A stretch of 64,000 nt of DNA from Hydractinia symbiolongicarpus (lineage: Eukaryota; Cnidaria; Hydrozoa; Anthoathecata; Hydractiniidae), in contig NC_079887.1 of NCBI RefSeq assembly GCF_029227915.1, positions 10,788,001 through 10,852,000 of the forward strand, written 5' to 3'. The notes under the pieces were generated by a model. It did no database searches and had not been told where the DNA came from. It worked only from the letters and a program-made list of their open reading frames with translations. Shown piece after piece: positions 32,208 through 45,257 of the stretch (its first letter is position 1; the number at the start of each line of letters is the position of its first letter). Both the position numbers and the translations under genes were made by a program.

Positions 32208-32365
32208 TCTATATTATAATACCCGTATACGTCTGTCCGTCCATCCGTCCGTCCGTCTGTCGGTCATGCAAAATGGTACCTTAGCTGTGCAGGTAGCGAG
32301 ACGCACGCAATGCGGTATAAAAAGGACGGGCAAACCCGTGGTTTTTTCCACGGGCTAACGACTAG
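32208..32365 (+). mobile_element. Short-type Helitron, variant A'
   Basis: 158 bp, starting TCTATATTATAATACCCG directly after the CTAG of the preceding long-type element. It ends with a hairpin (cccgtgg / ccacggg) then ctaacgactag. A gtccgtccatccgtcc run marks the variant's 5' part. It is the last unit of the plus-strand array. Confidence 0.8.
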
Positions 32366-35300
32366 GATAATTAAATCACACATACGGAGTAGTGTGATAT
32401 GTTGGTTTACCCTTTCGTCGCGGCGGCGGCGGCGGTCTTCAGAAAAGTTTCAGCACACTGGATTCAAGTCATTGCTATTGCTCATTTGACTGGATGAAAA
32501 ATTCTCTACTATTTTTCGCATAAACGGAAAGCTCGTGTTGTTGTGCTTTCTTGGTATAAAGTAAATGAAGAAGTTATCTTTATCTTTAGCTGTTTTTATT
32601 AAAGCATGGCGCCAAGTTAAGATGAAGTAAAAAGCTGTTGTTGCTGAAATTTTCCAAGCAAAAATAAAATGAAGTAAAGATAATTTAAAAGTCAACAATT
32701 TTAGATTGATTTGAAAAGACGCTGTTTTAAAGTGTTTTTATGTTACAATACGTAACATTTCTTTCTGTTTGTAGAGTTCCTAATAGCTAGCCAGAATTAA
32801 AGACTTTAAGAATTAAAGAAGGGATATTTTTTTCTTCTTTTCGGCGAAACAAATGAACAAGCAAACAAACAAACCAATTTTTATTATGTGTTGTCTGCCA
32901 TGTATTAAAGAACCGTAGCTAAGAATTTGAGTGTCGTATAATTTATTGTGTTTTTTTTTGACAATGTTGTATTAACATATAAAGCTCTAACTTCTTGAAA
33001 AATATAAAGTTTATATAGTTTCTTATTCTATTTTTTCACATGTGCTCTCACAAAAACAAAACTTATATTCGGTTATTTTGCTTTCCTTGGGCATATTCTT
33101 TTGAAATAAGTTCTCACGCGCAGAGGAAAAAACATTTTTGAAAAGAAGCTTTTGTCCGGACTGATCAGAGTGTTTGATAAAATTTTAAAGCATGCATAAA
33201 TTGTGACGACCTCCTACACAGGGTACTTTTAAGAATTTTATTTCACACGTCAAAGGCTGGGTTTATTCTTGGCTATTTTTTATCTCCTTTGACACACCAA
33301 TAATTAGCTTTTTGAACAATTTGGTTTAAAGTTACTGTAATGGAAAAAACTCACTTGATGAGTATTCTCAGAAAAACCCTTATAATTTATCAATACTTTT
33401 ATATTTTTTCTTCTTTTTATTTGTCTCTGAATGCTTGATGAAAGACTTTTTTGATGGTGTTATTTTCGGGAGATGTTAATTTTCCAAAAAGAAAATATAA
33501 TGAAATAAACACACACCATTTTTTTCACCGTACGTTTTAAAATGTAGGTTATGTAGTTGTAGTTAGCTATTAACAGAAAATCAAGCAGTATAGCTAGTTT
33601 CATAGCAAAATTAAAAATCGATCCCTAAAATAATTGGTGTAAAAGAAAATAGATCTGTATTATCTGATAACTAGCCAAGAGAACCAGCATTGCAAATCGA
33701 TTGCAAAGTTTTCGCAAACATTTATCACTCAAACAGCTACTGTTAGATACTGTTATTTTAACCATAGTCCCCATAACGTTAATCCCATAGCAATAACGTG
33801 AGTAGGAAAAGAGTTCTTAATGTCATGGAACGCATCAAAAAAAGCAAAGAAGACTTTTCAGAGAAAATAACAAATGTTAAACAAATAATAAACAAAGTTG
33901 TATGTTTTTTTGGCGAAATTATTTAAGTCAAAACCGTGTGCGAAACAGTACATTTTTATTGTCTATGTCTCGGTATGAAAATGGTTAATTTCCTTCATTA
34001 TACAATAGAGTAGCTTAATTAATGAAAGATGATTTTTAGTAGTAGCTAGTAGTCAGCCTCACTAATTTCTTTATTATTTTTTTTTGTGGAGGGGAGAGGG
34101 GACTGCATCCAGGAGGAAACACAAAGATGCTTTTAGAGTGTTTGGGGCTTCGATTTCAGTTCCAGAAATCTCTAAAATTTAAAATTGGCTCTTATGCGGG
34201 AATTAAATCCACCACTTTTTGACCAACTTTCAAGGGCTACTTAAACAAAACAGCACAAAGGCCTCACATGTTTACCATCCTAATAACAAAATGCGCTAAC
34301 CTGATATCCCAGCATTTAGCTGCATGCAATGCAAATAAATGCACAAGCATTTATTTGCATTGCATGCTTAAAAAGTGTGTCACATATCAGAAAGCTAAAA
34401 CGAAGTCCTGGAAACGAATTTTCTATTTAGCGTCGGCTGAAATGTTCTTTGTTATAATAATTTTTTTAATTTTTAAATAAATTTGCGATGTTATAAAATG
34501 AAAATTGTGTTTCTCTGGTAAATGTGTTTAAACTTAGATTCACAACATTCATTGCAAATGATATTTGAGCAACCATTTGTTTCTGCAAATATTATTACAC
34601 CTTTCGATTTTTTATTAATTAAATTCTGTTTGTTTGTTTGTTTTATTGTCGTGTTGGTCAACCGTCATCTTGAACAACCTTTGCCTTATTCTAGTTATTT
34701 CCTCTTATTGTATTTTCTACTTCGTGTTCGTGTGGCAGTGTCTTTCATCATGAGAAAAAATTGCATTAAGTGAAATTAATATAAGCTACAGATCATACAT
34801 AATCCTTCCAAGAATCTTGCAGTTAAACATTTTGCCTGTGTACCTGCTCCTGATAAAAAATCATTTAAGCTAAATTTGGAACATGTAAGGGCATGTGAAA
34901 GAAAATAAACAAGTAACATATAAATGCTGAGTTACAGAAAAAGAATCCAGTGACCATTTATAATAATAAATTCACATGTACGGTAATATCTTGAAAAATA
35001 GCGAAAACGCCAGAAAGAAAACGATGAGGTAAAAAAAATGATAACGCTGTTGCTTTCAAATCATTTCTTTCATTTTTTTTAATTACTGTACCAAATTTAG
35101 TAGCCATACCATTGCCCCTTCACCTAATACCTTCCCTCCTACCCCTTCCCCCTTCCCGCCTCCTAAAAAAAACCGACATACCCCCTTAAAATGCAGTTAA
35201 AACACAGGCAAGCTAGAATTCACGTTTTTTCAGGCTGCAACAAAATGCGGCTTCCTTTTGATACTTAATTTTAACAAAGTGAGAAATAATGAAAAAAAAA

Positions 35301-35625
35301 CAAGAAAATGATAAACGATAAAGTAAAAATAATATTTACCCGACAAAAAAAAAGTCAAAAATTACAAATTTAATCAATTTCTTTTTCTCACCTAGGCAAA
35401 CTCAAACCTTCTAAGACATAAAACATTTATTTTGGCTTGTATTGAAACAGCCGTTTGTTTGGTGTTTCATGGCTGTTTCGACAACGCTATGGACCAACAA
35501 CAAAAAAATTACAAGCAAAATTAAGCAAGCTGATTCAATTCCTTATGTAACCAAAACTTCAGCAATTGCTTATAAAAATGGTAGCAACGTTACTTTAAGT
35601 ACTTTTTGTGAAAGAAGTTTTAAAG
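32366..35625. other. AT-rich intergenic DNA upstream of the metalloproteinase
   Basis: No gene recognised. It holds a short GGC run (about 32420), a perfect palindrome at 34322-34367, and poly-A/T runs. Proximal promoter elements of the metalloproteinase would lie at the right end, but no TATA or initiator call is convincing in such AT-rich DNA. Confidence 0.5.
34322..34367. repeat. Perfect palindrome, 21-bp arms
   Basis: The arm 34322-34342 is exactly repeated in reverse complement at 34347-34367, with loop acaa. It starts gcatgcaatgc and is flanked by nothing recognisable. Confidence 0.9.
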
Positions 35626-38600
35626 ATGGAGGCTTTTAAAGTTACATTGGCTGTAGTATTGATTGGCGTTGCATTCGCCAACAAGGATGATATCAAAGCA
35701 GAGGTGAGATAATATTCTCTTAATTTTATGATTGCATTGACATGGTAGGATTATCTTATATCAACTAAACGGGGATGGAAGTTATGCATTAACGTTTATT
35801 GACCAGAATAGTCATATTTGAAAAAGATCAATATTTTTTTGTGATTTCAAAAGCCTAAAATGTTGATAAAAGACGCTCATAATTTTTCTGTCTAATTTAA
35901 GATGAAGATATGACTTCTCCTCGCAAAGAATACTAAAACGTTATACATATTGTATAACTTTATCATACTTTTTAGAATTTCTTGGCGAAATTCGGCTACT
36001 ACAATCCGTTTGCATTCGATGGTAGTTCAAATCTTGGCAATGCAATCAAAAGTTTCCAGAACTTCTATGGTTTACCAGAAACAGGTGTTCTTGACAAAGA
36101 AACTAAAGCCGAGATGGACAAACCACGTTGTGGAATGCCTGATTTAAAAGTAACAACAAACGGTTATTATGGCACATCTAGTAAATGGAGAAAGACTGCT
36201 TTAACATATCACTTCGACAACACAGGTAAGTAGGGTTTTTCCCTGATAACTCTTGGGTAGTCAGCTTTTCATTTTGTAAGATATACCATCATTAACAACC
36301 TATTAAAATTCTGTATAAAGAGTTAGCAACTTCAAAAGGAGGGGATTCGGTTACGATCTATTTTAGAGTGTTCGCGGATATATTTAAGGCGTCATCGAGC
36401 GAGCCCTATTAAATCCTGGCTTTTATGATATGTTGAAAAATCCATTTAATGAAATCATCAATGTTGACGTTTTATTGGTGACATTTTAACGGGTTTTTTC
36501 CCAAATAAAACTCCATTCAATTCTTTCGGAATGATTTTTTATTTGCATTTGCGTAATATACCTTTAATATCATGAGGAACATTTTTTATATGCAAAAATT
36601 TATTTTATGAGTTTTATAAAGATTTTTTTTTCTAAATTTATCAAATGTTCAGAAAAATATGTGAAAATCCCATTTTTGTTTGTAAGGATTGTAAAACCTT
36701 TCACCTTTTCTACTGATACAAAAACAATTAAAATTCACAAAATGTCTAGTCTACACGATTTTTTATAAGAAGTGTGATTTATAAGGATATCAGGCTTGGA
36801 ACTCAGGTTTAAAACAATAGGTTAGAATTTGGATATTTCTAAAAAAACACGGTGTTTATAAACCCTGTTTCTGTGGTTAATATTATTAACTGTTAACCGT
36901 CTGGATTTTGCAAGCGGGCAATACGGTTCTTTAGGCATTCTGATTAGCTTAGCACTAACCTCGCAAGCTTGGTCGGTACTTAGACCTCGGGTCATATTTT
37001 GTGGTACAGCCCAGGGTAATCAGTTATTATTGTATCATAGGTAAATCTCAAAGTGAGCTTTAGGAAAAAATTTGATTTCTCAATTTGTTGTTCTAGGTAG
37101 AGATCTGTCGTCTTCAGTAACAAAGAACGAAATAGCCAAAGCTTTTAAAATGTGGTCAGATAAAACTTCTTTGACCTTTAGAGAGGTTAGCAGGGGTGGA
37201 GATATCAAAATCGGGTGTGTATTCTGCTTTCAATATCTGCAGTTTTTCGATTTGTTGGTTTGTTTGTTTGTTTGTTTACTTAACTACTTATTTTGCGTCT
37301 TTATATACCAATATTTTTGGTTTTCGTAATTCAGGTTTTTCAGTTATTCTCACGGCGACAATTCAGCTTTTGATGGCCAAGGTCGTGTATTGGCACATGC
37401 TTATTTTCCTGAAAATGGACGACTTCATTTCGATGAAAGTGAAACATGGGCTGTAAATGGTGGAAGAGGTTCCTTATGATTTTTGTTTGCTTTTTTATTT
37501 TATTTCTTTTGGTTCCTTGTTTGTTTGTTTGTCTGTTTGTTTGCTTGTTTGTGGGTAAAATTATTTTATGAAATCACACTGATGATTTTTACTGCTTATT
37601 TTGTTTTGCTTTCTTTATGCTTTGTTAATAGTTTAAAAAACGAAATAAAATTGAACATATAATGACTCAAACCGTCTCGAAGTTCATTTCATAGCTTAAA
37701 ATTTGAATTTGTTCGTACAATATAATGCTTATCCTAAACAAAAAGACTAAAAATTCAAAGCTTTTCAAGATTTATTATCTTGTAGTTAATTCCTTAACCG
37801 AAGCTCTATGCAGCAGACAATAAAAGATGTTTAAGAAACAAAGCAGTGCCATAGACTTTGATTTTTTCATTGAAGCAGAGGCTTAGGTATTATGAAACAC
37901 GTCTTTGCTTCTAACGCTTTTTTGTTGAGAAAGCTTTTTATTTGAATTTACCTTTAATTGGATTTTTGGACCTATAAAAAACTTTGTTGAGTGTTTGCGG
38001 AAATAATTTGTGCAAAATGTGTTCTGGTTAGCAAAATAATGCTTATAACTTTTACAATTGTAAATCAACTTTTGTATTCCCAAAATACTAGCTACAGCTG
38101 GTCACATGATTTTTCTTCTGCAAAAAAATTGGAAATGTAACGTTTAGTCATATTTTATTTGCTCCTTGCCTTAATTATTCATCCTAGTAATAAAATTACA
38201 AGAAAAATAATACATTTTTTTTCCTTTTTAGGCACAGATTTGCTTTGGGTGGCAGTTCATGAGATTGGACATGCTTTAGGTTTACAACATTCAAATGTTC
38301 GGGGAACAGTTATGTGGCCATCTTACACAGGATACCAGAGAGGCATGCAACTTCATAATGACGATATTGCTGGCATTCGAAGTTTGTATGGATCTGGCAC
38401 CGGAGGTACCGGGACAGGCGGTATGTTAAAGTTACTGAACACACATCTCATTCTTTTTAAGAAACCTTTTAATGTGCAGAGGATTGGTCAAAAATATTTA
38501 TAACATATTGGGATGTTCAATGAAAAATGTATCGGTCCGACATTAGTTGATCTGAGCGGGTAAGCTTGATCTCTTGACAGGAACGTGAAAAGAAACAGGA

Positions 38601-39122
38601 TTGAACTGAACTTGTTTTCGTAGTCCGTGTATAGTATGTTGCATAACTGTACCGCTCTATGTAACATAGTAAATCCGATTATAATAAATAGTCAGACAGA
38701 AGGAATTGTTTAGAAAACAAAATAAAAATTACGCTTTTAATCTGTAAGTGTTTAGTATAGACCATTTTGCTTTCTACAGGCGTAACAAGGTTTAATACCA
38801 CAAATTGTTTACCTAAAAAAGAATGCAAATGAAAAAATGTTCTATCAAATGAAGACTTTTTTGTTTTGCCTAAAAGTTTACCATGGCTTTAGACTAACTT
38901 GATACTGACTCATTATTAGAAGCACAAAGAAAATAAATGACGATCTAAATTCCTTTTAAACAAAAACAAGTAAAAAGGAATTTCATATGATATTGTGTTG
39001 TTGTGTTTTATTTAGGTGGAAGCTGCCAGGACAAGGACAACCGTTGCAGTGGGTGGAGAAGTTACTGCAGATCAAACAGTTTTGTTAAAAACAACTGCAA
39101 AAGGACTTGTAACTTATGTTAG
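35626..39122 (+). CDS. Matrix metalloproteinase with C-terminal ShKT domain, six exons
   Basis: Exons 35626-35703, 35976-36225, 37097-37214, 37335-37468, 38232-38420 and 39016-39122 join in phase to 876 nt, 291 residues. Order: signal peptide ([18 protein letters not shown]), propeptide with a peptidoglycan-binding-like fold ([15 protein letters not shown]) and cysteine switch PRCGMPD. The catalytic domain has the structural zinc/calcium segment HGDNSAFDG and HFDESETW, then the zinc site [11 protein letters not shown] and Met-turn VMWPSY. A Gly/Thr linker leads to a final exon with six cysteines in ShKT spacing. No hemopexin domain exists, so this is a minimal matrilysin-like secreted enzyme, predicted latent until the cysteine switch is released. 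ShKT tails on metalloproteinases are frequent in cnidarians; here it more likely targets or regulates the enzyme than acts as a toxin. All splice sites are GT-AG. Confidence 0.93.
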
Positions 39123-39148
39123 TTTGTTACGATGAGACTTAGAAAAGT

Positions 39149-39154
39149 AATAAA
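39149..39154 (+). terminator. Polyadenylation signal of the metalloproteinase gene
   Basis: AATAAA starts 27 bases after the TAG stop, in an A/T-rich trailer. It fits as the cleavage signal of this gene. Confidence 0.65.
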
Positions 39155-41613
39155 AATATTACTAAGAAAGTTAATCTGCGTTTATTTTTTTGTCTCTACC
39201 ATTCAGGTTGTCAGTTACAACTTAAAAGGAAGTTAATTAAGGCAACCAAATGTATAGTGCTGTAAGAAATGGTCACTGTACGTGAATAAATGAGGGAGGG
39301 AAGATTTGTCTCGATTGATGTGTGGTAATTGGATTCTCTGAATAGTTACTAGAAACACTTTTTTTACGAGAACATTATAACAAGCATATGTAAAACGAAA
39401 CCTTGTAAAAGCTTCCTTTATAGATATAACCTGATCGCCTGTAATTTTATTCATGACCACAAAAAAATACCCGCGTTGGTAGCCCTGCAAATATTTCTGA
39501 TATCTGCCCCACGAAGGAGTTTTTTTTGTGAACAAAAGGCATTTACTTGAGATGATCATCCACCTGTAAGCAAGTTGGTTTATCAATTCTTTTTTTATTT
39601 TATTTTTTGAAGAGGGTGATAAAACATTTATTAGATTCAGTGAAATCGGGTATCGAAATTATTTAGTGTCGCTTTGATGATATCACAAGCACGACTGAAT
39701 AATTTTTGATATTCGAACTCACTTATTTAATATCGGTTTAATAATATGTTTTTTTTTCAAGAAATTTTAATAAAAAAGAAAAGTAAAAAAGTTCTTCTGC
39801 CTAAGAAATTACACAAATTTATTTTAGTAAATTCGAAATTGTACTCCGGACAGAGTTAAATGTCTTTAGGCGCGAAGATTTTGAAAGAAATTCAATGTTA
39901 AGAAAATCCAAAATAAAAGGAAAACGTGTTCTTCTAATGAAACAGTGAAGAACAGACTGATCCTTATCGTAATTTATTGACATAGATAAAAATTTTCCTT
40001 TACTTTGAAATTACAAAAAATTATTCAATGTAATTGTACCTAAAAACAAAGTTCAATAACTTGTGAAAATACATATGTTACATTGTATTAACTATACTGC
40101 CTAAGCTTCCGGAATTAGGCATATCAGTTTATTATCAAGAAAATTGATTTATCTTAATCGACTAATAACAAAAAGGCATGTTTTAGAAAACTGAATATTT
40201 AAAAAAGCTAAGAGAATTGTATAGAAATAAACAAGCCATGATTTGTTTTAGGTCACGTGTTGTTTTAATGCAATATCACGTTGGGCAGGGTATGTTGGTC
40301 AACACTTTTGTGAATATAGACAATATAGAATATAAGCTGTAGATGACCTTAAGACTTACTTTTTTTCAGGTATATTACATGTTATGCATTTCACGCAAAA
40401 CCTTCCTCCAGCTAAGAATGTTTTAAATACACATGACCTTACAAATAAAAAATCACTTCGTTTTATTTTTTTGAAGAAAACTCAAACTTGATGAAAAAAG
40501 GCTGGACGAAAGAAACTGCAACAAGGCGTGTACTTTCATCACTGTAGGAGACTAACGTCACCGTAAATGAAATTATAACTGGTGGGTGAATTGTAACTAC
40601 GTCGGTTTAATGTGCAACTTTCATGTTATAACATAACTAAAAACAGTCTTTTTCACAAATGTTAAGTGCAGGGTTGTAGGTAAACAACTTTAGAACCAAA
40701 ATAAAGATATAAATAGAAAGTATAGAAAGCGGGCACACGAGTATAAACCCCTAAACTTCTTCAAGAGAAATTATTGGTCGGGGTTGTACGTAGCTTAAAT
40801 AGTACTGAAAAACTAAAATAAGTGTTCTTAGTTTTTAGATTGTTCATTTAATGACGAATTCTTCAACAGGAGGCACAGGACGATAAAAAATATTGGTTCG
40901 TCTCGAAGCTACTAGCTAAGATAGGCAGCTACATCATTGCCAACTTCAAGTTTTATGCTTCTGGTGTTGAAGCATTTGAATATTGTTTCCACTAGTTGTT
41001 TTTAGGGTTTGGCCATAGCTGCTATAACGCATGGATACGTTTTTGGAAAATAGGAAAACAGCATCAACTAGCAAATGCTTTACGGCCGAAAGACTGCGAG
41101 AGTTCTGTTTTGGCAGGTGTGTAGGGCGGATGAGGAGCGTTAAAAATGCCCTAGACGTAGTTTTGCATTGGTCGCATTGTCATTTAAATTCAAGCGACGG
41201 ACGGCGAAGGTCTAGGTAATCGATAAGACATATTGATGTCAACAAAATTATGACAGTTTCAGATATCAGATCAAACCAAATAACCTAAACCCTAAGTCTG
41301 TTGAGAATATTGATAAGTTTACAAGCTGAAGCCGCAGAACTAACGCAGATCAAGTAAGAATCCTTTGTGGAAGAGCGTGTAATATGGAAAGAAAATCTCA
41401 GGGATGACAAGTAAGAAATACAGCAAATTTTAAGTTTATTCAAAATAGACTTAGATCAGCAAAAATATAAAACCCTTTAAATACATTTCACACAAAACGT
41501 TATAAATTTATTCCTAAAATATAAACAAGATTTTTTAGGAACTACACAATCTCTGAATTGCTAAACATTGCGATTAAGAATTACCAGAGTTGCAATTGGA
41601 AGAAAGGTGCATA
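39155..41613. other. Intergenic DNA with no recognised gene
   Basis: AT-rich. The frames at 39233-39586 (minus) and 41031-41219 (plus) have no recognisable domain or splice context. Nothing repeat-like stands out. Confidence 0.5.
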
Positions 41614-41744
41614 TCTCTTTAATAATAACCGTATACCGTCTGTCTGTTTCTGTGCGAAGAAAGACGTTGTGATACGGAAACACAAAATGCGCGATATATA
41701 AAGGACGGGCGGCCCCGTGGATTTTTCCACGGGTATAAGACTAG
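41614..41744 (+). mobile_element. Short-type (A) non-autonomous Helitron
   Basis: 131 bp from TCTCTTTAATAATAACCG to CTAG, preceded by A. The 3' hairpin ccccgtgg / ccacggg is followed by tataagactag. Two bases separate it from the next short element. Confidence 0.8.
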
Positions 41745-41746
41745 AA

Positions 41747-41840
41747 TCTATAATAATGCATTATGCGTCTGTGGCGAGACGAATGTAATGCGGAGTAAAA
41801 AACGGGAGAACTCGTGGATTTTTCACAGAACAGCGACTAG
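41747..41840 (+). mobile_element. Short Helitron, decayed A' variant
   Basis: 94 bp from TCTATAATAATGC to cagcgactag. The terminal hairpin has decayed (ctcgtggatttttcacag), so this copy is older than its neighbour. Confidence 0.65.
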
Positions 41841-41972
41841 TAATATAAACTAATACATTGCTTCTTGCTACAAAATTTTTTTTAAAACATTTTTTTCTTA
41901 TTTTCCTTGGTTGTTTGTTTACTTTTAATGTTTTATAACCTTTGTTGTCTCTTATCACGTCAAGTCTTCTTC

Positions 41973-44900
41973 TTAATCTCTGGTACATACTCCGTAATTA
42001 CAAGACCAACTTGGTAATTTAGTGAATCGATACGAGTAAAAGTTACCACAATTTCGAATGAGAACTTCACCGCTATCATCAGCGCAGTAATGAGTAAAGA
42101 ATCGTAAGGGTCTCTTTACTATCCCTTCTTCGACTGTTGGATGACTGCCATATACCCAACCAGGACTTGGAGTACCACAACGATTACGGGATCCTGTGCA
42201 GTAATCCAACAGACGTGTACCTGCTGCTCCATTAAACCTATGCCAACCATTTTTTAAATTTCTTGGATCACAGTAGCTGTAGGTGTAGTTGAATGGTGTA
42301 GTGGTGAATCCTTGAGTTGTAAAGGTAGCTACGGTGGTGTTAGGTTTGTAAGTTGCATTGAATCTGTAGTGCTTTCTCCATGCTTCAGTATGTGTGGTGT
42401 AATTATGACATTCCGTCAAGGATGAAACTAAAATGGCGAAGCACATTAAAAATAAATTTAAATAATGTAAATAACTAGGGAAGTCTGTTTCCGTTGACTC
42501 GATTTGCTACAAAAAAATTTCTTTTCATATCATATAAGGACAATCACCAAACGCATCTTTAATGCTTGGTAGCAAATTATCCATATAACCAATCAGTTCA
42601 TAGTAACAGCACTAATCTTTACATTTTTAAGGCAGAAAAATTGTGACATAAACGTCAGTTTATCCAATAAAGCAAATCACAAAGTTAACCTAATTGTATT
42701 TTATGTCGGTATGCTGACAATTACCCTTTTATAGTGAAATAGACCTACTGTCAATGTTACACCTCCTTCCAACAACCCCTTCTGGACACTTGCAAACCAA
42801 ACCGTTGACACCGGTTGTACCATTGTAACTAGTTGATGTGTTAAATTGACCTGTGGTTGTCTGGTTCGTCTGGTTTGTGCTCAAGCAACTACCTCCATTA
42901 AGACAGTAAAAACTGCACGATCGCTTTAAAAAGTCGGCATCTATAATTATAACAGTTAATTGTTCTTCTATTGAATTGTTTAGTGAATTGTCAAAAAGAT
43001 ATAAAAGCAAAAAAGACTATAATAGTTCAGTTTATTCATTTCAATAACAAAAAAAAAATTTAACTTTGTATTTTTTATTTTATTATTTTTTATTGTGCAT
43101 TGTGATAAAAAGTACCAACCCTTCTGGCACTTGACTCCTGCACATGTTGAGCAGGAGACATCGTCCCATCCCGATACGTTATAGCTACCATCAACAACAG
43201 CACAATTTTCAGTGCGGCCACCATCTGGTTTGTTTGGTAACCATCTTCGGAAAGAAGATGTAGAGCCACTTTCCCACACCCATTGTCTCTCTGAAAGTTG
43301 ATCAGATAAACCGATCCATGTTTGACCAGAACCTGCAGCTTGCTCCAGGAAGTAAGCTTCGCTTGCGCTTGTAACGGTTGGTAACTTCCCATTCACGTTA
43401 AAGCAACGATCAACGGAGGCTTCATACGGGCTACATCCCTTCAAATCTTTGTAACAACTGCCCTTAACATAGGTATAGCCTGCTTCACATAATGCTAAAG
43501 CAATTAAAATATATATAAATTAATTCTTTGCTGGTGAAGTAAAAAGGTACTCAACGACAACGCACGTAATTTAATTAAGTATTTACTTGGTAATAAAGCG
43601 TATGTAATTCGTATTGACGGTGTGAAAGCCCGATCTCGCAGTTGCTTGTGACACATCTTCAAATGCGTGACTCCAGCATACTAAGAAATATCAAAATCAC
43701 AATAAGACGCTAACCAGAACAATAAAATAAGTTTAGTTCATTTTGACTGGCGGTACAGGATCACTATTTATTGGCAAGGTTTCTCGTCAGTTATTGTTTT
43801 CAACTTAGCTAAATTGAGTTATAAGAAAATTTAATGCCATTTACAATAATCAAAGTTGTTAGGAAATTGTGATGGAACATAGAAACCACGGTATAAACTG
43901 CATAAAAGATTAATTATTTCATTAAAATTTAGCCTGTAATTTGTTATCTTTACTTTTGAAGGGAGATTGTTAACGTCCTAACAACGCAAGCACTTTGGAA
44001 AATCATGATGATATAAGTATGGAGCTTTCCTCCTTTTGTCAATAATAAGTAGGCAGGACACGGTACAGTTAGCATGATTGATACCTTCACGATTTTAAAC
44101 ATAGAAATTTAAAAAAGTGCGCAAAAAATGAAAACCACATTCCTTTGTTGTTGCAACAGAAATAAAACCTTCCACTTTAATTTAAGGATTACTTAGGCCC
44201 TTATTCAATTTGTTTAAAGTTTAATAAAAAAGCATCGCCATTAAAGTATGCAAGAGAACTTTATACAGCTTTTTGTTATACTTGACTTTAAAAATAGAAG
44301 AAAGCTCACCTCTATCCAGACAGCTGTGTCGTAGTTTGAAAAACCGCTTCCTACTGAGGCAGTGTATATAGATGCTGATACAAGAACTGTCGGGTTTGGC
44401 AACATGGGATACTGAAGGTTGTACTCTATTTTCTAAAACAAAAGGTTTCAAAACATCTGTACTTGTTCTTTTTCTGAATTTTAGTGTTTTAAATAGCTAC
44501 TGATATTAATTTATCTAAAAAAATGCTTTCTTAATCAGAGTTTGCCAAGCTGAAATTAACACCAGTAGAAAATTTATGAAACTAGAAAGAAAATATGGTA
44601 AACGTATCAGATAGAGTATATTGGGAATTTTTACTTAATGCATCAAGAAGTCAATATCTTACACTATTATTTTTAGTCCTATAAGATTCATCAATCTTTA
44701 TTAACCAGAACTGCTTTTGTAACTTTTAATATTTTCTATCGTTTTGTGTAGTATATATCCAAGATAAACAAGAAGGTTAAGTATGAAGCTGTTCATAAAA
44801 ATAGGTCTAGCTAGGAACAAAAAGCTCTTTTGTAGAGTTTAGATAGAAAGAAATTCAACAAATACCTCGCACACAACAGGTATAGCAGATCCCAATGCAA

Positions 44901-45257
44901 TGTATCGCCCTGAGTAGATGAATGCTTTATTTTCAGTCAAAAATGGCAAGAAGTTGCCGTTAATTGCCATCCAATGCTGAAACGAGAGAAATAAGTTGAC
45001 TTTCGCTGATATAAATTATAACATCACAAGTACTTATACATTGCTACAGAAAAAATATTATTACAAAATAAGAAAAAATTCCTTACAATCCTAATGCCTT
45101 CGTGTACACCATCAAAATTTTGCAATTCTCTTGCACAAACGTTATAACCACTGCGGAACTTTGTTTCTTCTGCCCATGCAGTCATTGCATTTTCATATGC
45201 CCTCAATTTGGTGTGTTCCACGGTCGCGAAAAAGCTTACAGCTGCGTCAAATGGGGT
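41973..45257 (-). CDS. Secreted mosaic protein, C-terminal exons: lectin-like repeats, C-type lectin, EGF, D8C-like
   Basis: Last seven exons of the gene that continues at 48122-54007: 45257-45087, 44976-44866, 44432-44310, 43680-43587, 43494-43120, 42940-42749, 42427-41973. Phases match at every join. The first four carry two lectin-like repeats (for example YNVCARELQNFDGVHEGIRI). The 375-nt exon is a C-type lectin domain with WIGLSDQ, WLPNKPDGG and ENCAVVD, the usual calcium/sugar-site region. Next is an EGF-like exon (CLNGGSCL..CKCPEG..RC) with an Asn/Thr-rich, probably glycosylated insertion. The last exon has the uromodulin/OIT3-type D8C pattern (NGWHRFNGAAGTRL, then CGTPSPGWVYG) and ends at a stop with no membrane anchor or ZP domain. 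The short EGF donor (gtaggt) was chosen because only it keeps the phase. Confidence 0.85.

Noticed and set aside
41031..41219. 62-codon frame on plus
   Set aside because: No domain, no splice context, and no neighbouring gene on that strand.
43116..43120. Alternative donor at 43115 (gtactt) for the C-type lectin exon
   Set aside because: It leaves phase 2, whereas the next exon needs phase 1; the donor gttggt ending the exon at 43120 keeps the frame.
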